Shown: positions 43,258 to 52,980 of the stretch, one piece after another
How positions within the stretch are numbered: position 1 is the stretch's first letter
How the letters are laid out: the number at the start of each line of letters is the position of its first letter
Assembly: GCA_963823215.1 (NCBI GenBank)
Contig: CAWGKT010000006.1
Span: 62,001 to 126,000, forward strand
Direction of reading: 5' to 3'
DNA length: 64,000 nt
Source of the DNA: CAIWHR01 sp963823215
Lineage (GTDB): Bacteria; Pseudomonadota; Gammaproteobacteria; Burkholderiales; Casimicrobiaceae
Translations under genes and position numbers: made by a program
The notes under the pieces: model-generated
What the model saw: only the letters and a program-made list of their open reading frames with translations
Told to the model about the DNA's origin: nothing
Database searches by the model: none

Positions 43258-44234
43258 ATGAACCGCCTCGAACGCTTCTACCGGATCGACCAGCTGCTGC
43301 AGGAGCGCACGGTCGTCGCCCGCGACGCCTTCCTCGACGAGCTCGAGATCTCGCTCGCCACGTTCAAGCGCGATCTCGAGTACATGCGCGACCGCTTCAA
43401 CGCGCCGGTGGTCTGGGATCCGGACGTGCGCGGCTATCGCTACGAAAAGAAGGGGAAGACCGGCCCGAAGTTCGCGCTGCCGGGCCTGTGGTTCACCGAG
43501 GACGAGGCCTATGCGCTGGTCACGATGCAGCACCTGCTGTCCTCCCTCGACCAGGGCGGTCTGATCGGTCCGCACATCGCGCCGCTGCTGGCGCGCCTGG
43601 ATGCGAATCCTCGAGGCAGGCGATGCTTCGGCGGCGGAGGTGCAGAAAGCGCATCCGCCTGCTCTCGTTCGGCTCGCGCAAGCTGCCCCTCGAGCACTTC
43701 TCCCTGGTCGGCTCCGCGCTGATCAAGCGCCGCCGACTGAAGATGGAGTATTACGCGCGCAGCACCAACGCGCACTCGGCGCGCGAGGTGTCGCCGCAGC
43801 GCCTCGTCCACTACCGGGAGAACTGGTACCTCGATACCTGGTGCCACCTGCGCAACGATCTCCGCAGCTTCTCCGTCGACGGCATCCGGCGGATCGAGAT
43901 CGTCGATGCGCCGGCGAAGGAAGTTTCGCTGAAGACGCTCGACGACTATCTGCTCGACAGCTACGGCATCGTCCGCGGCGGCGAGGCGCAGCGCGCGAAG
44001 TTGCGCTTCTCGGCCGAGCGCGCGCGCTGGGTGGCCGCCGAGGTGTGGCACCCGGACCAGAAGGGGAGCTTCGACGCCGAAGGGCGCTACGTCCTCGAGC
44101 TTCCCTTCCGCGACGATCGGGAACTGGTGCTGGACATCCTGAGACACGGCGCCGAGGTCGAGGTGCTATCGCCTGCAGCATTGCGACGCAGGGTGCACGA
44201 AGAGCACCTGCGAGCGGCGAGGCGGAACGCGTAA
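43258..44234 (+). CDS. WYL-domain transcriptional regulator (frameshifted)
   Basis: This encodes about 325 residues. A DeoR/HTH_11-type winged helix opens the protein (MNRLERFYRIDQLLQERTVV ... ISLATFKRDLEYMRDRF). It is followed by FTEDEAYALVTMQHLLSSL. After one or two shifts near 43605-43640 the WYL domain reads RRLKMEYYARSTNAHSAREVSPQRLVHYRENWYLDTWCHLRNDLRSF. The WYL C-terminal extension ends at 44234. WYL proteins sense nucleic acids or nucleotides and often regulate DNA-damage or defence genes. Here it lies next to housekeeping genes, on the border of the accessory region. Confidence 0.82.
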
Positions 44235-44296
44235 GCCCCCGAGCACGACGACAACGATCCGAGCGAAACGCCTCATCGGCAGTGTCGCCTGAATTC

Positions 44297-46654
44297 CTAG
44301 GGCTTGGGCTTCTGCGCCTCTCTCCCGAGGGGCGCATCGCGGATGATCGGCTGAAACGTGTTTCCGGGCCGCAGCAGTCCGCGTTCCTTCTGTAAGAACG
44401 CGAGCACGGTTGCCGCCGAATGCACCCAGTTGCGACCACCCGATTCTGCGAACCCGGGACCGCCGGTCGAGCCGCGAGTGCCCAGGGGATGATCCTTGGA
44501 GTCCTTGCCCATCCAGAAGCCGAGCGCGATGCCTTTTTCCGGATGGCCGGGTGGGCCGGGAACGAACAGCAGGAGCCACACGTCCGAGGTCTTCCCGTCG
44601 GCGTTGGTCGCGGTACCTGTCTTGCCGGCGATCTCGCCTGCTTGGTTGAGCGGAAACGCGAGCGACCGCTGCGTCCTTTCGTCGGGCTTCATCTTCCAGA
44701 TCTCGCCGCTCAACGGATCGATGCCCGGAACCACGCCGCGTCGCAGCGCCGATGCCGTGCCGGTGGGCCCGATGTCGAGCGGGCTCTTCATTAGCTCGAT
44801 CATCGCCTCCGATACGGCCGGATGCATGATCCGCTCCTGGTCGGGGAGGTTTTCTCCCTTGGTGTCGCACTTCTTCGCGCGTCGGTCGTCGTCTTTGTAG
44901 AGGAGCGACTTGCCGTCGCGGCAGACATCGTTCGCGAAGCGCGGCGTCACGCGAAATCCCCCGTTCAGGAACGCCGCTGCGGAGGCCATCGACAGCGGAT
45001 TGACCTCGGAGGCGCCGATGGCCGTCGTCGGATACGGCTGCAGCGTGTGCTTCGAATCCTTCGGCAGTCCGACACGATAGGCGAGATCGATCACGTTCTT
45101 GATTCCGGCCCGCGCTCCTGCGCGCATCGCCGCCGTATTGCGCGACTCGCCCAACGCGATCCGGCAGCTCATCTCGCCGCGGTATTGCGGCTCCGAGCGC
45201 GAGTAGAAGTTCTCGATCTTCTTAGCTCCGCGCCCACGGCCCAGCGAAACGAAGATCGGCGCATCGAGCACGGTACAGCGCTCGAGCACTTTGGCGGCGA
45301 TCTCTCCGACCGACGCCGTCGTCGGCTCGGCGGCGACCACCTCTTTCGTTAGCCGCTCGACCAGGCCTCCGTACGTGAAGATCTTGAACGTCGATCCCGG
45401 CTGCCGCCAGCCGGTTGCGATGATGTCGTATTGCCACTGCTTGAAGTCGACATTGCCCACTTCGGCCAGGACATCGCCGGAGAATTCGACCGCGTACGCT
45501 CCAGCGCGCAGCTGGTGGTTGTCGGTATCGTCGGGATGACGGGCGAGGTAGGTGGAGAGCGTCATGGCGACCGCTTTCGCGAGCACATCCTGCAGCGCGT
45601 CGTCGCGAGTGATCGAGATGGTGAGTCCGCCCTTGTTGATCGGGAAGCGATCCTTGTAGAGGATTCGGACCCGCTCAAGAAAATGGTCGTTCGTGCCGCA
45701 GCCGGTGCTCTTCGGAAGGACCTCTTTGCGAAGCGACGTCGCGACCAGGTTGGCCGCCCGCTCGTACTCGACGTCGCCGATCTCTTTCTGGTCCAGCATC
45801 AGTTCAAGCACGCGAACCGTGCCGCGCGCCTGCTCGGCCCAGTTCGCATCGCGGATTTGTTCGGGTGTCTTGAGCAGCGGGTCGGTTGCGAACGAGCGAT
45901 CCGGCAGCGCCGGCTTGTTGATGAGCGCCACGATGAACGCCACCTGAGGCAGCGTCAGCCCCGTCGCCGGCTTGCCGAAATACGCCCGGCTTGCGGCTTC
46001 TATTCCGTATTGTCCGCGGCCGAAGTACGGCATGTTCACGTATTTCACCAACAGGTCCTGCCGCGTGAACTCGCGCTCGATCCGCAACGCCATGAGGATA
46101 TCGCCGAGTTTTTCCTTCTCGGTTGATGCACGGCCCGTGCCGCCTCGAAGATGCTTGGCGATCTGCATGGTGAGCGTCGATGCGCCGGAACGACTCTCCT
46201 GCAGCATGTGCATTACGAGCGCCCGCATGATCGCAGCCTTGTCCACACCCTCGTGCCTGAAGAAATTCTTGTCTTCGGAGGCGAGGATCGCGCTCACGAA
46301 GAGCGGCGGAATATCCGCGACATCGTCGATCATGATCCGGTGCTCGGGCGAGGATATGCAGGCAACTGTCTTGAGATCCTCGGTGACGAGCGTCGATTCC
46401 TGGGCAAAGTAGGAGCGATCATGTAGCCGGACGATCGTGGTCCTGTCGATGCCGAGGTACTCGTCGATCTCGCTGGAGTAGCGGGAATCGAAGGTCTCGA
46501 CGATCTCTTCGACGTAAACATAGCCGAGAATGACGAGCGCGACGATCACGCCCAGCGTGACGAACACGCGCCGGGTGACCCTCCCGAAGAAGCGCACGAC
46601 TGCCCATGGCAGTGTCAACAACACGCGCTGCAAGTTTCTACCTCCGCCCTCCAT
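44297..46654 (-). CDS. Class A penicillin-binding protein (transglycosylase/transpeptidase)
   Basis: This is an intact 785-residue bifunctional enzyme. An N-terminal membrane anchor lies near residues 30-50 (VFVTLGVIVALVILGYVYV). The glycosyltransferase domain has ILASEDKNFFRHEGVD (catalytic Glu) and SGASTLTMQIAKHL. The transpeptidase domain has GSTFKI (S-x2-K), SRNTAAM (S-x-N) and GKTGTATN (K-T-G). It polymerises lipid II and cross-links peptidoglycan in the periplasm. The C-terminus ends in a short Lys/Pro tail. It stands alone between the WYL and ketopantoate reductase genes and is not in a dcw-type cluster. Confidence 0.92.
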   Translation of the reverse strand: MEGGGRNLQRVLLTLPWAVVRFFGRVTRRVFVTLGVIVALVILGYVYVEEIVETFDSRYSSEIDEYLGIDRTTIVRLHDRSYFAQESTLVTEDLKTVACISSPEHRIMIDDVADIPPLFVSAILASEDKNFFRHEGVDKAAIMRALVMHMLQESRSGASTLTMQIAKHLRGGTGRASTEKEKLGDILMALRIEREFTRQDLLVKYVNMPYFGRGQYGIEAASRAYFGKPATGLTLPQVAFIVALINKPALPDRSFATDPLLKTPEQIRDANWAEQARGTVRVLELMLDQKEIGDVEYERAANLVATSLRKEVLPKSTGCGTNDHFLERVRILYKDRFPINKGGLTISITRDDALQDVLAKAVAMTLSTYLARHPDDTDNHQLRAGAYAVEFSGDVLAEVGNVDFKQWQYDIIATGWRQPGSTFKIFTYGGLVERLTKEVVAAEPTTASVGEIAAKVLERCTVLDAPIFVSLGRGRGAKKIENFYSRSEPQYRGEMSCRIALGESRNTAAMRAGARAGIKNVIDLAYRVGLPKDSKHTLQPYPTTAIGASEVNPLSMASAAAFLNGGFRVTPRFANDVCRDGKSLLYKDDDRRAKKCDTKGENLPDQERIMHPAVSEAMIELMKSPLDIGPTGTASALRRGVVPGIDPLSGEIWKMKPDERTQRSLAFPLNQAGEIAGKTGTATNADGKTSDVWLLLFVPGPPGHPEKGIALGFWMGKDSKDHPLGTRGSTGGPGFAESGGRNWVHSAATVLAFLQKERGLLRPGNTFQPIIRDAPLGREAQKPKP

Positions 46655-46750
46655 GCTCCCTTCCGACCGATGCGGTGAAGCCGCTCACTGCGGCGGAAAC
46701 CCGGCGCCAGGCGATCGTGCGCTGGAAGCCGGTGGTGACGCCGTCCGGCT

Positions 46751-47818
46751 TCAGCGCACCGCTGCGGGTGCGTCCCCCGCGGGCACCGCGTTCCCCGCGC
46801 GGTCCAGGAACTCCTTGGTCATCGCCCGCACGCACAGTCTTTCCGCGGCCGTCGTCCGGGCCAGCAGCTTGACGAGCGCGTAGACGGCGTCGAGGTGCGG
46901 CGTCGACGAGTCCGTCAGCCGGCCGAGCTCGATCACCGAACCCAGCAGCCCGTCGATCTCGGGCTCCCGGCCCGCCTCGATGTCCTGCAGCATCGACGTC
47001 TTGTGCTTGCCGATCTTCTCCGCGCCGGCAATGCGCTTCTCGATCGTCACGCGGAACTCGATGCCGAGCTTGTGCGCGATCGACTGCGCCTCGGTCATCA
47101 TCGCCTGCGCCAGCGCGCGCGTGAGGGGATACTGACAGAGGTCGACGAGCGTCGAGTGGGTGAGCGCGCTGATCGGATTGAACGACAGGTTACCCCAGAG
47201 CTTCAGCCAGATTTCGGCGCGGATGTTGTCCAGGATCGGCGACTTCAGCCCGGCCGCCGTGAACGTCTGCGCAATGCGCGTGATGCGCTCGGTCGTCGTG
47301 CCGTCGAGCTCGCCCAGCGGATAGCGGTCGCCTTCGGTGTGTTTCACCACGCCGGGCGAGGCGATGCTCGCGGCGGGGTACACCACGCAGCCGATGATCC
47401 GCCGGGGATCGATCGCGCTCATGATGCGGGCGTGCGGATCGACGGCGCGCACGCATTGCCCCTCGTAGGGCCCGCCGTGACGCTGGAAATACCACCACGG
47501 AATCCCGTTCTGCATCGGGATGAGCGCCGTGTCCTCGTGCAGCAGCGCGGTCACGTCGCCGATGATCGGTTCGACCTGGTTGGCCTTGACGGCCAGGATG
47601 ACGAGGTCCTGCGGGCCGGCCGCGCGGATGTCGTCCGTCGCGTGCAGGCGCTGGGCGAGATGCTCGCTGCCATCCTTGAGAATGAGCCGCAGCCCGTTCT
47701 CGCGGATCGCGGCCAGGTGCGCGCCGCGCGCGATCACCGTGACCTCGTGCCCGGCCTCGGCGAGCAGCACCGCGACGTGCCCGCCGATCGATCCTGCCCC
47801 CACCACACAGATTCTCAT
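46751..47818 (-). CDS. Ketopantoate reductase family protein (ApbA/PanE)
   Basis: This is an intact 355-residue protein, starting at MRICVVGAGSIGGHVAVLLAEAGHEV (the NADPH-binding Rossmann motif G-x-G-x2-G). LVILAVKANQ and PMQNGIPWW follow, and IWLKLWGNLSFNPISALT carries the catalytic Lys; a helical C-terminal domain closes the protein. It reduces 2-dehydropantoate to pantoate in the coenzyme A pathway, or a related 2-keto acid in catabolism. The preceding ATG at 47842 is in frame, but the motif begins at 47818. The gene is longer than E. coli PanE (303), as in many catabolic homologues, so the pantoate role is not certain. Confidence 0.85.
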   Translation of the reverse strand: MRICVVGAGSIGGHVAVLLAEAGHEVTVIARGAHLAAIRENGLRLILKDGSEHLAQRLHATDDIRAAGPQDLVILAVKANQVEPIIGDVTALLHEDTALIPMQNGIPWWYFQRHGGPYEGQCVRAVDPHARIMSAIDPRRIIGCVVYPAASIASPGVVKHTEGDRYPLGELDGTTTERITRIAQTFTAAGLKSPILDNIRAEIWLKLWGNLSFNPISALTHSTLVDLCQYPLTRALAQAMMTEAQSIAHKLGIEFRVTIEKRIAGAEKIGKHKTSMLQDIEAGREPEIDGLLGSVIELGRLTDSSTPHLDAVYALVKLLARTTAAERLCVRAMTKEFLDRAGNAVPAGDAPAAVR

Positions 47819-48140
47819 TTTCGTCTCCGTCCGGAGGTCCATGCAATTGCAACGCCTTCCCTTCCAATTTTACGCGTGCCGCAGGCCTGCGTTGCGGCGT
47901 TTGCCCGCCGATCCTGACTGGTTTCGCTCTTAATGACGTGGATCAAACCGGACGCCTGCGGGCAGCATCAGGCCATCTGCCGGCGCGATCACCTTAAGAA
48001 AATCTTAGCAATTCCTGAGTGAACATTTACGAACGCGAGGCCCGGCCATTGCCTACAGTTCCAGGCATCGGGAACGGCCGGGAACGCGCCACCGAGCGCG
48101 AGACCGATCCCCAACCAGGACGAAAACGAGGAGTTCAGAC
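47819..48140. other. Intergenic region between divergent panE-like and cytochrome c genes
   Basis: This 322-bp gap should carry promoters for both genes. The right part (47990-48060) is locally AT-rich (TTAAGAAAATCTTAGC) and contains the likely cytochrome promoter; ACGAGGAG before 48141 is its ribosome-binding site. No gene or strong symmetry was seen. Confidence 0.5.
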
Positions 48141-48644
48141 ATGAAGCGAAGCATCGTCATCATCGCCGTGGCAGCCTTCGCCGCGATTGGCGCGACCGCC
48201 CTCAGGGCGGCCCAGCCCGACTCGGCAGCCTCGATCGCGCGCGGCCGCTATCTGGTGCACATCAGCGGCTGCAACGACTGCCATACGCCAGGGTTTCCGG
48301 AGTCCGGCGGCAAGACGCCCGAAGCCGACTGGCTCGTCGGGAGCGCAGTGGGCTTCCAGGGACCGTGGGGCACCACCTACGCGTCGAACCTGCGCCTCGC
48401 CGTCGACCGGATGACCGAGGCGCAGTTCCTGGCCCGCGCCCGCTCGGAGATGCGCCCGCCGATGCCGTGGTTCAACCTGCACGCGATGACCGACAACGAT
48501 CTCCGCGCGATGTATCGCTACGTCAGGAGCCTCGGACCGAAGGGCGCGCCCGCGCCTTCGTATGCAGGGCCGGACCAGAAGGTCACGACCCCTTACATCG
48601 TGTTCGTGCCGCAGAACCTGCCGCCGAAGACCGCCGCGCGCTGA
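48141..48644 (+). CDS. Periplasmic c-type cytochrome
   Basis: This is an intact 167-residue protein with a signal peptide (MKRSIVIIAVAAFAAIGATALRAAQ) and a single haem site CNDCH at about residue 45, in the frame ARGRYLVHISGCNDCHTPG. A Met ligand is likely in the MRPPMPWFNLHAM region. Small cytochromes of this type are electron carriers to terminal oxidases or partners of periplasmic dehydrogenases. It has its own promoter region and no dehydrogenase gene beside it. Confidence 0.88.
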   Translation: MKRSIVIIAVAAFAAIGATALRAAQPDSAASIARGRYLVHISGCNDCHTPGFPESGGKTPEADWLVGSAVGFQGPWGTTYASNLRLAVDRMTEAQFLARARSEMRPPMPWFNLHAMTDNDLRAMYRYVRSLGPKGAPAPSYAGPDQKVTTPYIVFVPQNLPPKTAAR

Positions 48645-48662
48645 GCCGGGCCGAGGCAGCGG

Positions 48663-50012
48663 TCACGCAGAGATTTCGACGAGCTGCACCGGCCGCTCGA
48701 CGCAGAGCCGAAAGCGGCCGCGGCCGGTCTTCTCGATTCGCAGGTGAGGCGAGCGCTCGAGCAGGCGCCGCTGCAGCAGCACGAGACGCGCCTCCAGGTT
48801 GTCGGCGATGTCGGGCAGCCGGATGGCCGGATCGAGCCGCAGTTCGCGGTTGGTGAACTCGGTGCGCTGCTCCTGCGTGTAGTCGCGCAGGAGCTTCCAC
48901 AGGATGGCGCCGGCCACGCCCTTGATCAGGTAGTCGTCGTCAAGGAAGACGCTGTCGTTCGCCGCGTAGTGCCGCACGGCGATTGCGGTCCCGGTGATCG
49001 GCGCGGCGCGTCCGGGCGCCGGTGGCGCGTCGTCCTGCGTCTCCGCCACCTGCAGGTGCTGCAGGGCGAGGCCGACCTGGGTGCTGATCGCCGCCAGCGC
49101 ATCCTCGTCGTCGTAGCCGAACCGTTGATCCTGCGGGCTCTCGACATAGAGCATCCCGGCCAGGCGGCCGCCGGCGAGGACCGGAACCGCCAGCTGGCTG
49201 CCCGGCGCCGGCAGTCCGGGCAGCGGTATCTCGGTCTCCAGCCGGTCGCTGAGACCGCTCGCGAGCGCGCTCTCGCGGATCGCGCGGCCGTAGGCATACT
49301 CGGTCGTCATGTGGTTGATGCGTATCGGCGTGCGCGCGTCCGCAGCCACGCCGATCACGCCGTGCCCGAACGGGATCTCGGAGCCGATCCCGGAGGCCGG
49401 ATAGCCCCGGCTGGCGACGGTGAAGAGCCGCTTGCCGGGCGCATCGGCCATCAGGATCATCGCGTGCCGTATGTCGAACTCGGCGCCAAGCGCCGACAGC
49501 GTGACTTCGAAGAGCGCCGCGAGCTCGGTGCACTGTGCGATCTTCTGCCCCGCCGCGCGCACCGCCGCGAGCAGATTGCGCGTCGGTGGCGGGGCGAGCT
49601 GCCGCACCCCATCGACCCGGCGGATCTCCAGCACGCGGTAGATGTCGGCGCCCTGCAGCCTGAACACCCCGCTCATGCCGGTGTGCGAGGCGATGCCGGC
49701 GAGCTTCGCCTTCATGCTCTCGAACACCGGGCCTGATGCCTCGGTGCGCAGGTACGCAAGCGCCAGCACATAGCGGGCAACGGTGAACGGGTCGATCACC
49801 ACGGCGGTCGCGCGTGGATTGGCGAGGATGTTCTGCCGCGTCTTGTTGAAGAACTGGTACGACAGCGCGACGTGCTCGCCATCGACGTAATGCACCTGCG
49901 ACGCGTAGCTCGCGTTGGGCGTTCCGTCGGTGCCGCACGTCGCGACGATAGACGGGACCGCGCCCTCGAGGCATTCGCGGATACTGTCGACGCAGGCGGG
50001 CATGACGGTCAT
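48663..50012 (-). CDS. PNPOx-like flavin-binding domain fused to GAF domain
   Basis: This is an intact 449-residue protein. Residues 1-130 form a pyridoxamine-phosphate-oxidase-like split barrel (SIVATCGTDGTPNASYASQVHYVDGEHVALSYQFFNKTRQN). Residues 160-320 form a GAF domain (LFTVASRGYPASGIGSEIPFGHGVIGVAADA, AVPVLAGGRLAGMLYVES). The last 100 residues (LLRDYTQEQRTEFTNRELRLD ... RLLERSPHLRI) look like a winged DNA- or protein-binding end. It may be a flavin- or redox-sensing regulator. Its start overlaps the stop of the gene at 50009 by 4 nt, so the two are an operon of two PNPOx-type proteins. Confidence 0.82.
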   Translation of the reverse strand: MTVMPACVDSIRECLEGAVPSIVATCGTDGTPNASYASQVHYVDGEHVALSYQFFNKTRQNILANPRATAVVIDPFTVARYVLALAYLRTEASGPVFESMKAKLAGIASHTGMSGVFRLQGADIYRVLEIRRVDGVRQLAPPPTRNLLAAVRAAGQKIAQCTELAALFEVTLSALGAEFDIRHAMILMADAPGKRLFTVASRGYPASGIGSEIPFGHGVIGVAADARTPIRINHMTTEYAYGRAIRESALASGLSDRLETEIPLPGLPAPGSQLAVPVLAGGRLAGMLYVESPQDQRFGYDDEDALAAISTQVGLALQHLQVAETQDDAPPAPGRAAPITGTAIAVRHYAANDSVFLDDDYLIKGVAGAILWKLLRDYTQEQRTEFTNRELRLDPAIRLPDIADNLEARLVLLQRRLLERSPHLRIEKTGRGRFRLCVERPVQLVEISA

Positions 50013-50497
50013 CGTTCCAACGGCGCGCCTGCGTTGGGGCCAGGGGTCTGCCGGAACGCGGCCTGCGCCGTGAAGGCGACCGCCACGAGGTCGGCCGGAT
50101 CGCAGTCGACCAGCGCGCGGCCGAAGGCTTCGGTGTAGCCCAACGACTGGAGATCGCGGACCAGGGCATCCGCGTAGGCGGCTAGGCGCGCGCGATCGCC
50201 GTCGGCAAGCGCGCTGACGGTCGCGTCGTCGCCCTTGATCTGGATGGTCTCGTGGGTCGAGGGCTTGCTGAAGACGGCAGCGGCTGCTCTCGAAGCGCGC
50301 AGGTCCGCGAGCAGGTCGGGTGCCTGTGCCGCCGACAGGAAGATCGTCACCCGGCTCCGGTCCGGGTCGATTCTGCAGCCGAGCCCCCGCGCCACCGACG
50401 GCACATTCGCCGGGCTGCGCGAAGCGACGTGCACCGACACGCCGCTCTCCATGAACGCGGCGTGCGCCTCGTCAAACGAAGGGGCCGGAACCGACAT
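50009..50497 (-). CDS. Pyridoxamine 5'-phosphate oxidase-family protein
   Basis: This encodes 162 residues from ATG 50497 (MSVPAPSFDEAHAAFMESGV). VASRSPANVPSVARGLGCRIDPDRSRVTIFLSAAQAPDLLADL and AVFSKPSTHETIQIKGDDATV are the split-barrel FMN-binding pattern. These proteins reduce or bind small substrates; the specific one is unknown. The longer in-frame start at 50596 would run into the divergent acyltransferase promoter. It is the first gene of the two-gene operon with the PNPOx-GAF protein. Confidence 0.82.
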   Translation of the reverse strand: MSVPAPSFDEAHAAFMESGVSVHVASRSPANVPSVARGLGCRIDPDRSRVTIFLSAAQAPDLLADLRASRAAAAVFSKPSTHETIQIKGDDATVSALADGDRARLAAYADALVRDLQSLGYTEAFGRALVDCDPADLVAVAFTAQAAFRQTPGPNAGAPLER

Positions 50498-50625
50498 CGG
50501 GCGAATCTTAGCAAGGTTCGCGCGACGTTCGGGTTCGGTTAACATGCGGCAGGTGCATCGAACCGGCTTCCGCGCCGCGAAAGCGGCGCGCGCCATCGCG
50601 GCAATGACGAGCGTTGGCGCAAGCC

Positions 50626-52125
50626 ATGCGCCGAGGGAATCGCTTGAAACCGCTCTCCGGGCTGGATTCGCTCTTCCTGCATCTCGAGACGCCCGAGACG
50701 CCGATGCACGTCGCCTCGCTGCATCTGCTCGATCTGCCGGAGGGCTACCGAGGCGACTTCCACGCCAACCTCAAGCAGCAGGTCGCGCGGCGCCTGCATC
50801 TCGTGCCGCTCTTTCGGCGCCGACTGCACACGTTGCCGCTCGCCATCGGCAACCCCTTCTGGGTCGAGGAGGCCGATGTCGACCTCGACCATCACGTCCG
50901 GCGCGTGCGCCTGCCGCGCCCCGGGACGCAGGCGCAGCTCGAAGCCGGCGCGGCGCGCATCCACGCGACGCTGATGGATCGTCGCCGCCCATTGTGGGAG
51001 GCGCACGTCATCGAGGGACTGCAGTCCGGTCAGGTTGGCCTCTACATCCGGGTTCATCACGCGGTGCTGGACGGCGCGGCGGGAATGGCGCTCGCCGGTG
51101 CGCTGCTCGATCCCACACCCGAGCCGCGGGACGTGCCGAGGCCGCCGCGGAGGGGGCGCGCGCAAGCCGAGCCCCCGGGGATCGTCGAACTTGCGCGCGC
51201 CGCGCTGCGGCACGACGTTGACCAGTACTCGAAGCTGCTGCACCGGTTGCCGGATCTGATCGGCGTGCTGGCGGGGTCAGGTCAGCGCGCGGGCGATCCC
51301 GCAGCGGAACCCGCGCGCCGCAGCCGCGCATTCGGGCCCCGGACGTCGCTCAACGTGTCGATCACCGGCGAGCGCAGCTTCGCGGCGGTGTCCCTGCCGC
51401 TCGACGAAGTGAAGCGCGTCGCGCGTGCGCACGATGCCAAGCTCAACGACGTCGTGCTCGCGCTCTGCAGCGGCGCGCTCCGGCGCTATCTCTCCCGTCA
51501 CGGCGGCATCCCGCGAAAGCCGCTCATCGCCGGAATGCCGTACTCGCTGCGCGAAGCCGGGAACACCGATTACTCGACGCAGGTGACGATGACGCTCGTC
51601 AATCTCGCGACCGACATCGCCGACCCTGTGCAGCGGCTGCGGGCGATCCGCGACGCGGCGGGTGCGATCAAGTCGGTCGCGGGCCGCGCAAAGTCGCTCA
51701 TTCCCACCGACACACCATCGCTGGGCGCGCCGTGGCTGCTGGGCGGGCTGGCGGCGCTCTACGAACGCGCGAAGCTCGCCGACCGGCTGCCGCCGGTGTT
51801 GAACGTGGTGATCTCCAACATTCCGGGGCCGGCTGCGCCGCTCTACGCCGCCGGGGCGCGGATGCGCACGTACTGGCCGCTGTCGATCGTCGAGCACGGG
51901 GTGGGGCTCAACATCACGGTCGTGAGCTATTGCGGGGCACTCGATTTCGGGCTGGTGGCCGCGCGATGCGCGGTTCCCGACGTGCATCCTATGGCGCGCG
52001 CGATCGAAGAGGCGCATGCCGAATTGCTGGACCTCACGGTGAAGCAGGCAGACAGAGCGGCTCCGCAACGCGGCAAAGCGTCGCCGCCGCCGGGCGAACC
52101 TGGCAAGATGCGGCGCCGAGCCTAG
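50626..52125 (+). CDS. Wax ester synthase/diacylglycerol acyltransferase (WS/DGAT) family protein
   Basis: This is an intact protein of about 499 residues. The catalytic motif HHAVLDGAAG (H-H-x3-D-G) is near residue 145, with PLWEAHVIEGL before it and NVVISNIPGP and LNITVVSYCGALDFGL in the second half, all typical of bacterial WS/DGAT enzymes. They esterify fatty alcohols or diacylglycerol with acyl-CoA to make storage lipids. ATG 50626 is preferred; TTG 50644 (LKPLSGLDSLFL) is possible. It is followed at 30 nt by a lipase-like hydrolase, suggesting a storage-lipid turnover unit. Confidence 0.88.
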   Translation: MRRGNRLKPLSGLDSLFLHLETPETPMHVASLHLLDLPEGYRGDFHANLKQQVARRLHLVPLFRRRLHTLPLAIGNPFWVEEADVDLDHHVRRVRLPRPGTQAQLEAGAARIHATLMDRRRPLWEAHVIEGLQSGQVGLYIRVHHAVLDGAAGMALAGALLDPTPEPRDVPRPPRRGRAQAEPPGIVELARAALRHDVDQYSKLLHRLPDLIGVLAGSGQRAGDPAAEPARRSRAFGPRTSLNVSITGERSFAAVSLPLDEVKRVARAHDAKLNDVVLALCSGALRRYLSRHGGIPRKPLIAGMPYSLREAGNTDYSTQVTMTLVNLATDIADPVQRLRAIRDAAGAIKSVAGRAKSLIPTDTPSLGAPWLLGGLAALYERAKLADRLPPVLNVVISNIPGPAAPLYAAGARMRTYWPLSIVEHGVGLNITVVSYCGALDFGLVAARCAVPDVHPMARAIEEAHAELLDLTVKQADRAAPQRGKASPPPGEPGKMRRRA

Positions 52126-52155
52126 GATTCCGGCAACACCGAGAGCCGACCCGAC

Positions 52156-52950
52156 ATGTACAACCCGGATCACTGGTACGAGTTCGGCACGCTGCAGGCG
52201 CCGGGACTGCTGCGCCTCGCGCTGGAATGCCGCGCGGCGTGGGAGTACGGCGCGACGCTGGCCGCGCAGCCGCTGCTGAGCCGCGCGCCCAAAGGCGACG
52301 GTCATCCGGTGCTGGTGTTCCCCGGACTCGTCGCATCGGACCTTTCCACGAAACCCTTGCGGCGGTTTCTGGAGAGCGCGGGCTATGCGGCCTACCCGTG
52401 GGAGCATGGCCGCAATCTCGGTCCGCGCAAAGGCATCCTCGAGGGGTGCCTCGCGCGGCTGAAGGAGCTGCGCCGCAAGCACCGGAAGAAAGTGAGTCTC
52501 ATCGGCTGGAGCCTCGGCGGCCTCTACGCGCGCGAGCTCGCCAAGCTCGCGCCGAAGGACGTGCGCCTCGTCATCACGCTCGGCACGCCGTTCACCGGCC
52601 ATCCCAAGGCGACCAATGCCTGGCGCCTCTACGAGCTCGTCGCCGGCCACAAGATCGGCGCGCCGGAGATCCACGAGCCGCTGCGCGCGCCACCGCCGGT
52701 GCCGACCACGTCGATCTACAGCCGTACCGACGGCGTGGTCGCTTGGCCGTGCTGCGTCGAGAAGGAAGGGCCGCGCGCCGAGAACATCGAGGTCGAGGCG
52801 AGCCATCTGGGGATGGGAGTGAACCCTGCCGTCCTGTACGCGATCGCGGACCGCCTCGCTCAACCTTCCGGCAGGTGGCGGCCGTTCGACCGTGGCGGCG
52901 GAATGCGCGCGTGGGTCTATCGTGACCCGCGCCGGCGCGGCTGGCTCTGA
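52156..52950 (+). CDS. Alpha/beta hydrolase (lipase-like)
   Basis: This is an intact 264-residue protein. It has VLVFPGLVASDLSTKPLRRFLESAGYAAYPWEHG near residue 50, the nucleophile elbow SLIGWSLGGLYARELA (Ser), and ITLGTPFTGHPKATNAW. The acidic residue is likely in SRTDGVVAWP, with the His in ASHLGMGVNP. No signal peptide. It is located between the WS/DGAT gene and another hydrolase on the same strand, so it probably acts on esters or is coupled to lipid storage. Confidence 0.85.
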   Translation: MYNPDHWYEFGTLQAPGLLRLALECRAAWEYGATLAAQPLLSRAPKGDGHPVLVFPGLVASDLSTKPLRRFLESAGYAAYPWEHGRNLGPRKGILEGCLARLKELRRKHRKKVSLIGWSLGGLYARELAKLAPKDVRLVITLGTPFTGHPKATNAWRLYELVAGHKIGAPEIHEPLRAPPPVPTTSIYSRTDGVVAWPCCVEKEGPRAENIEVEASHLGMGVNPAVLYAIADRLAQPSGRWRPFDRGGGMRAWVYRDPRRRGWL

Positions 52951-52980
52951 CGCGTTGGATGGCGCCGGGAGATCGAACGC

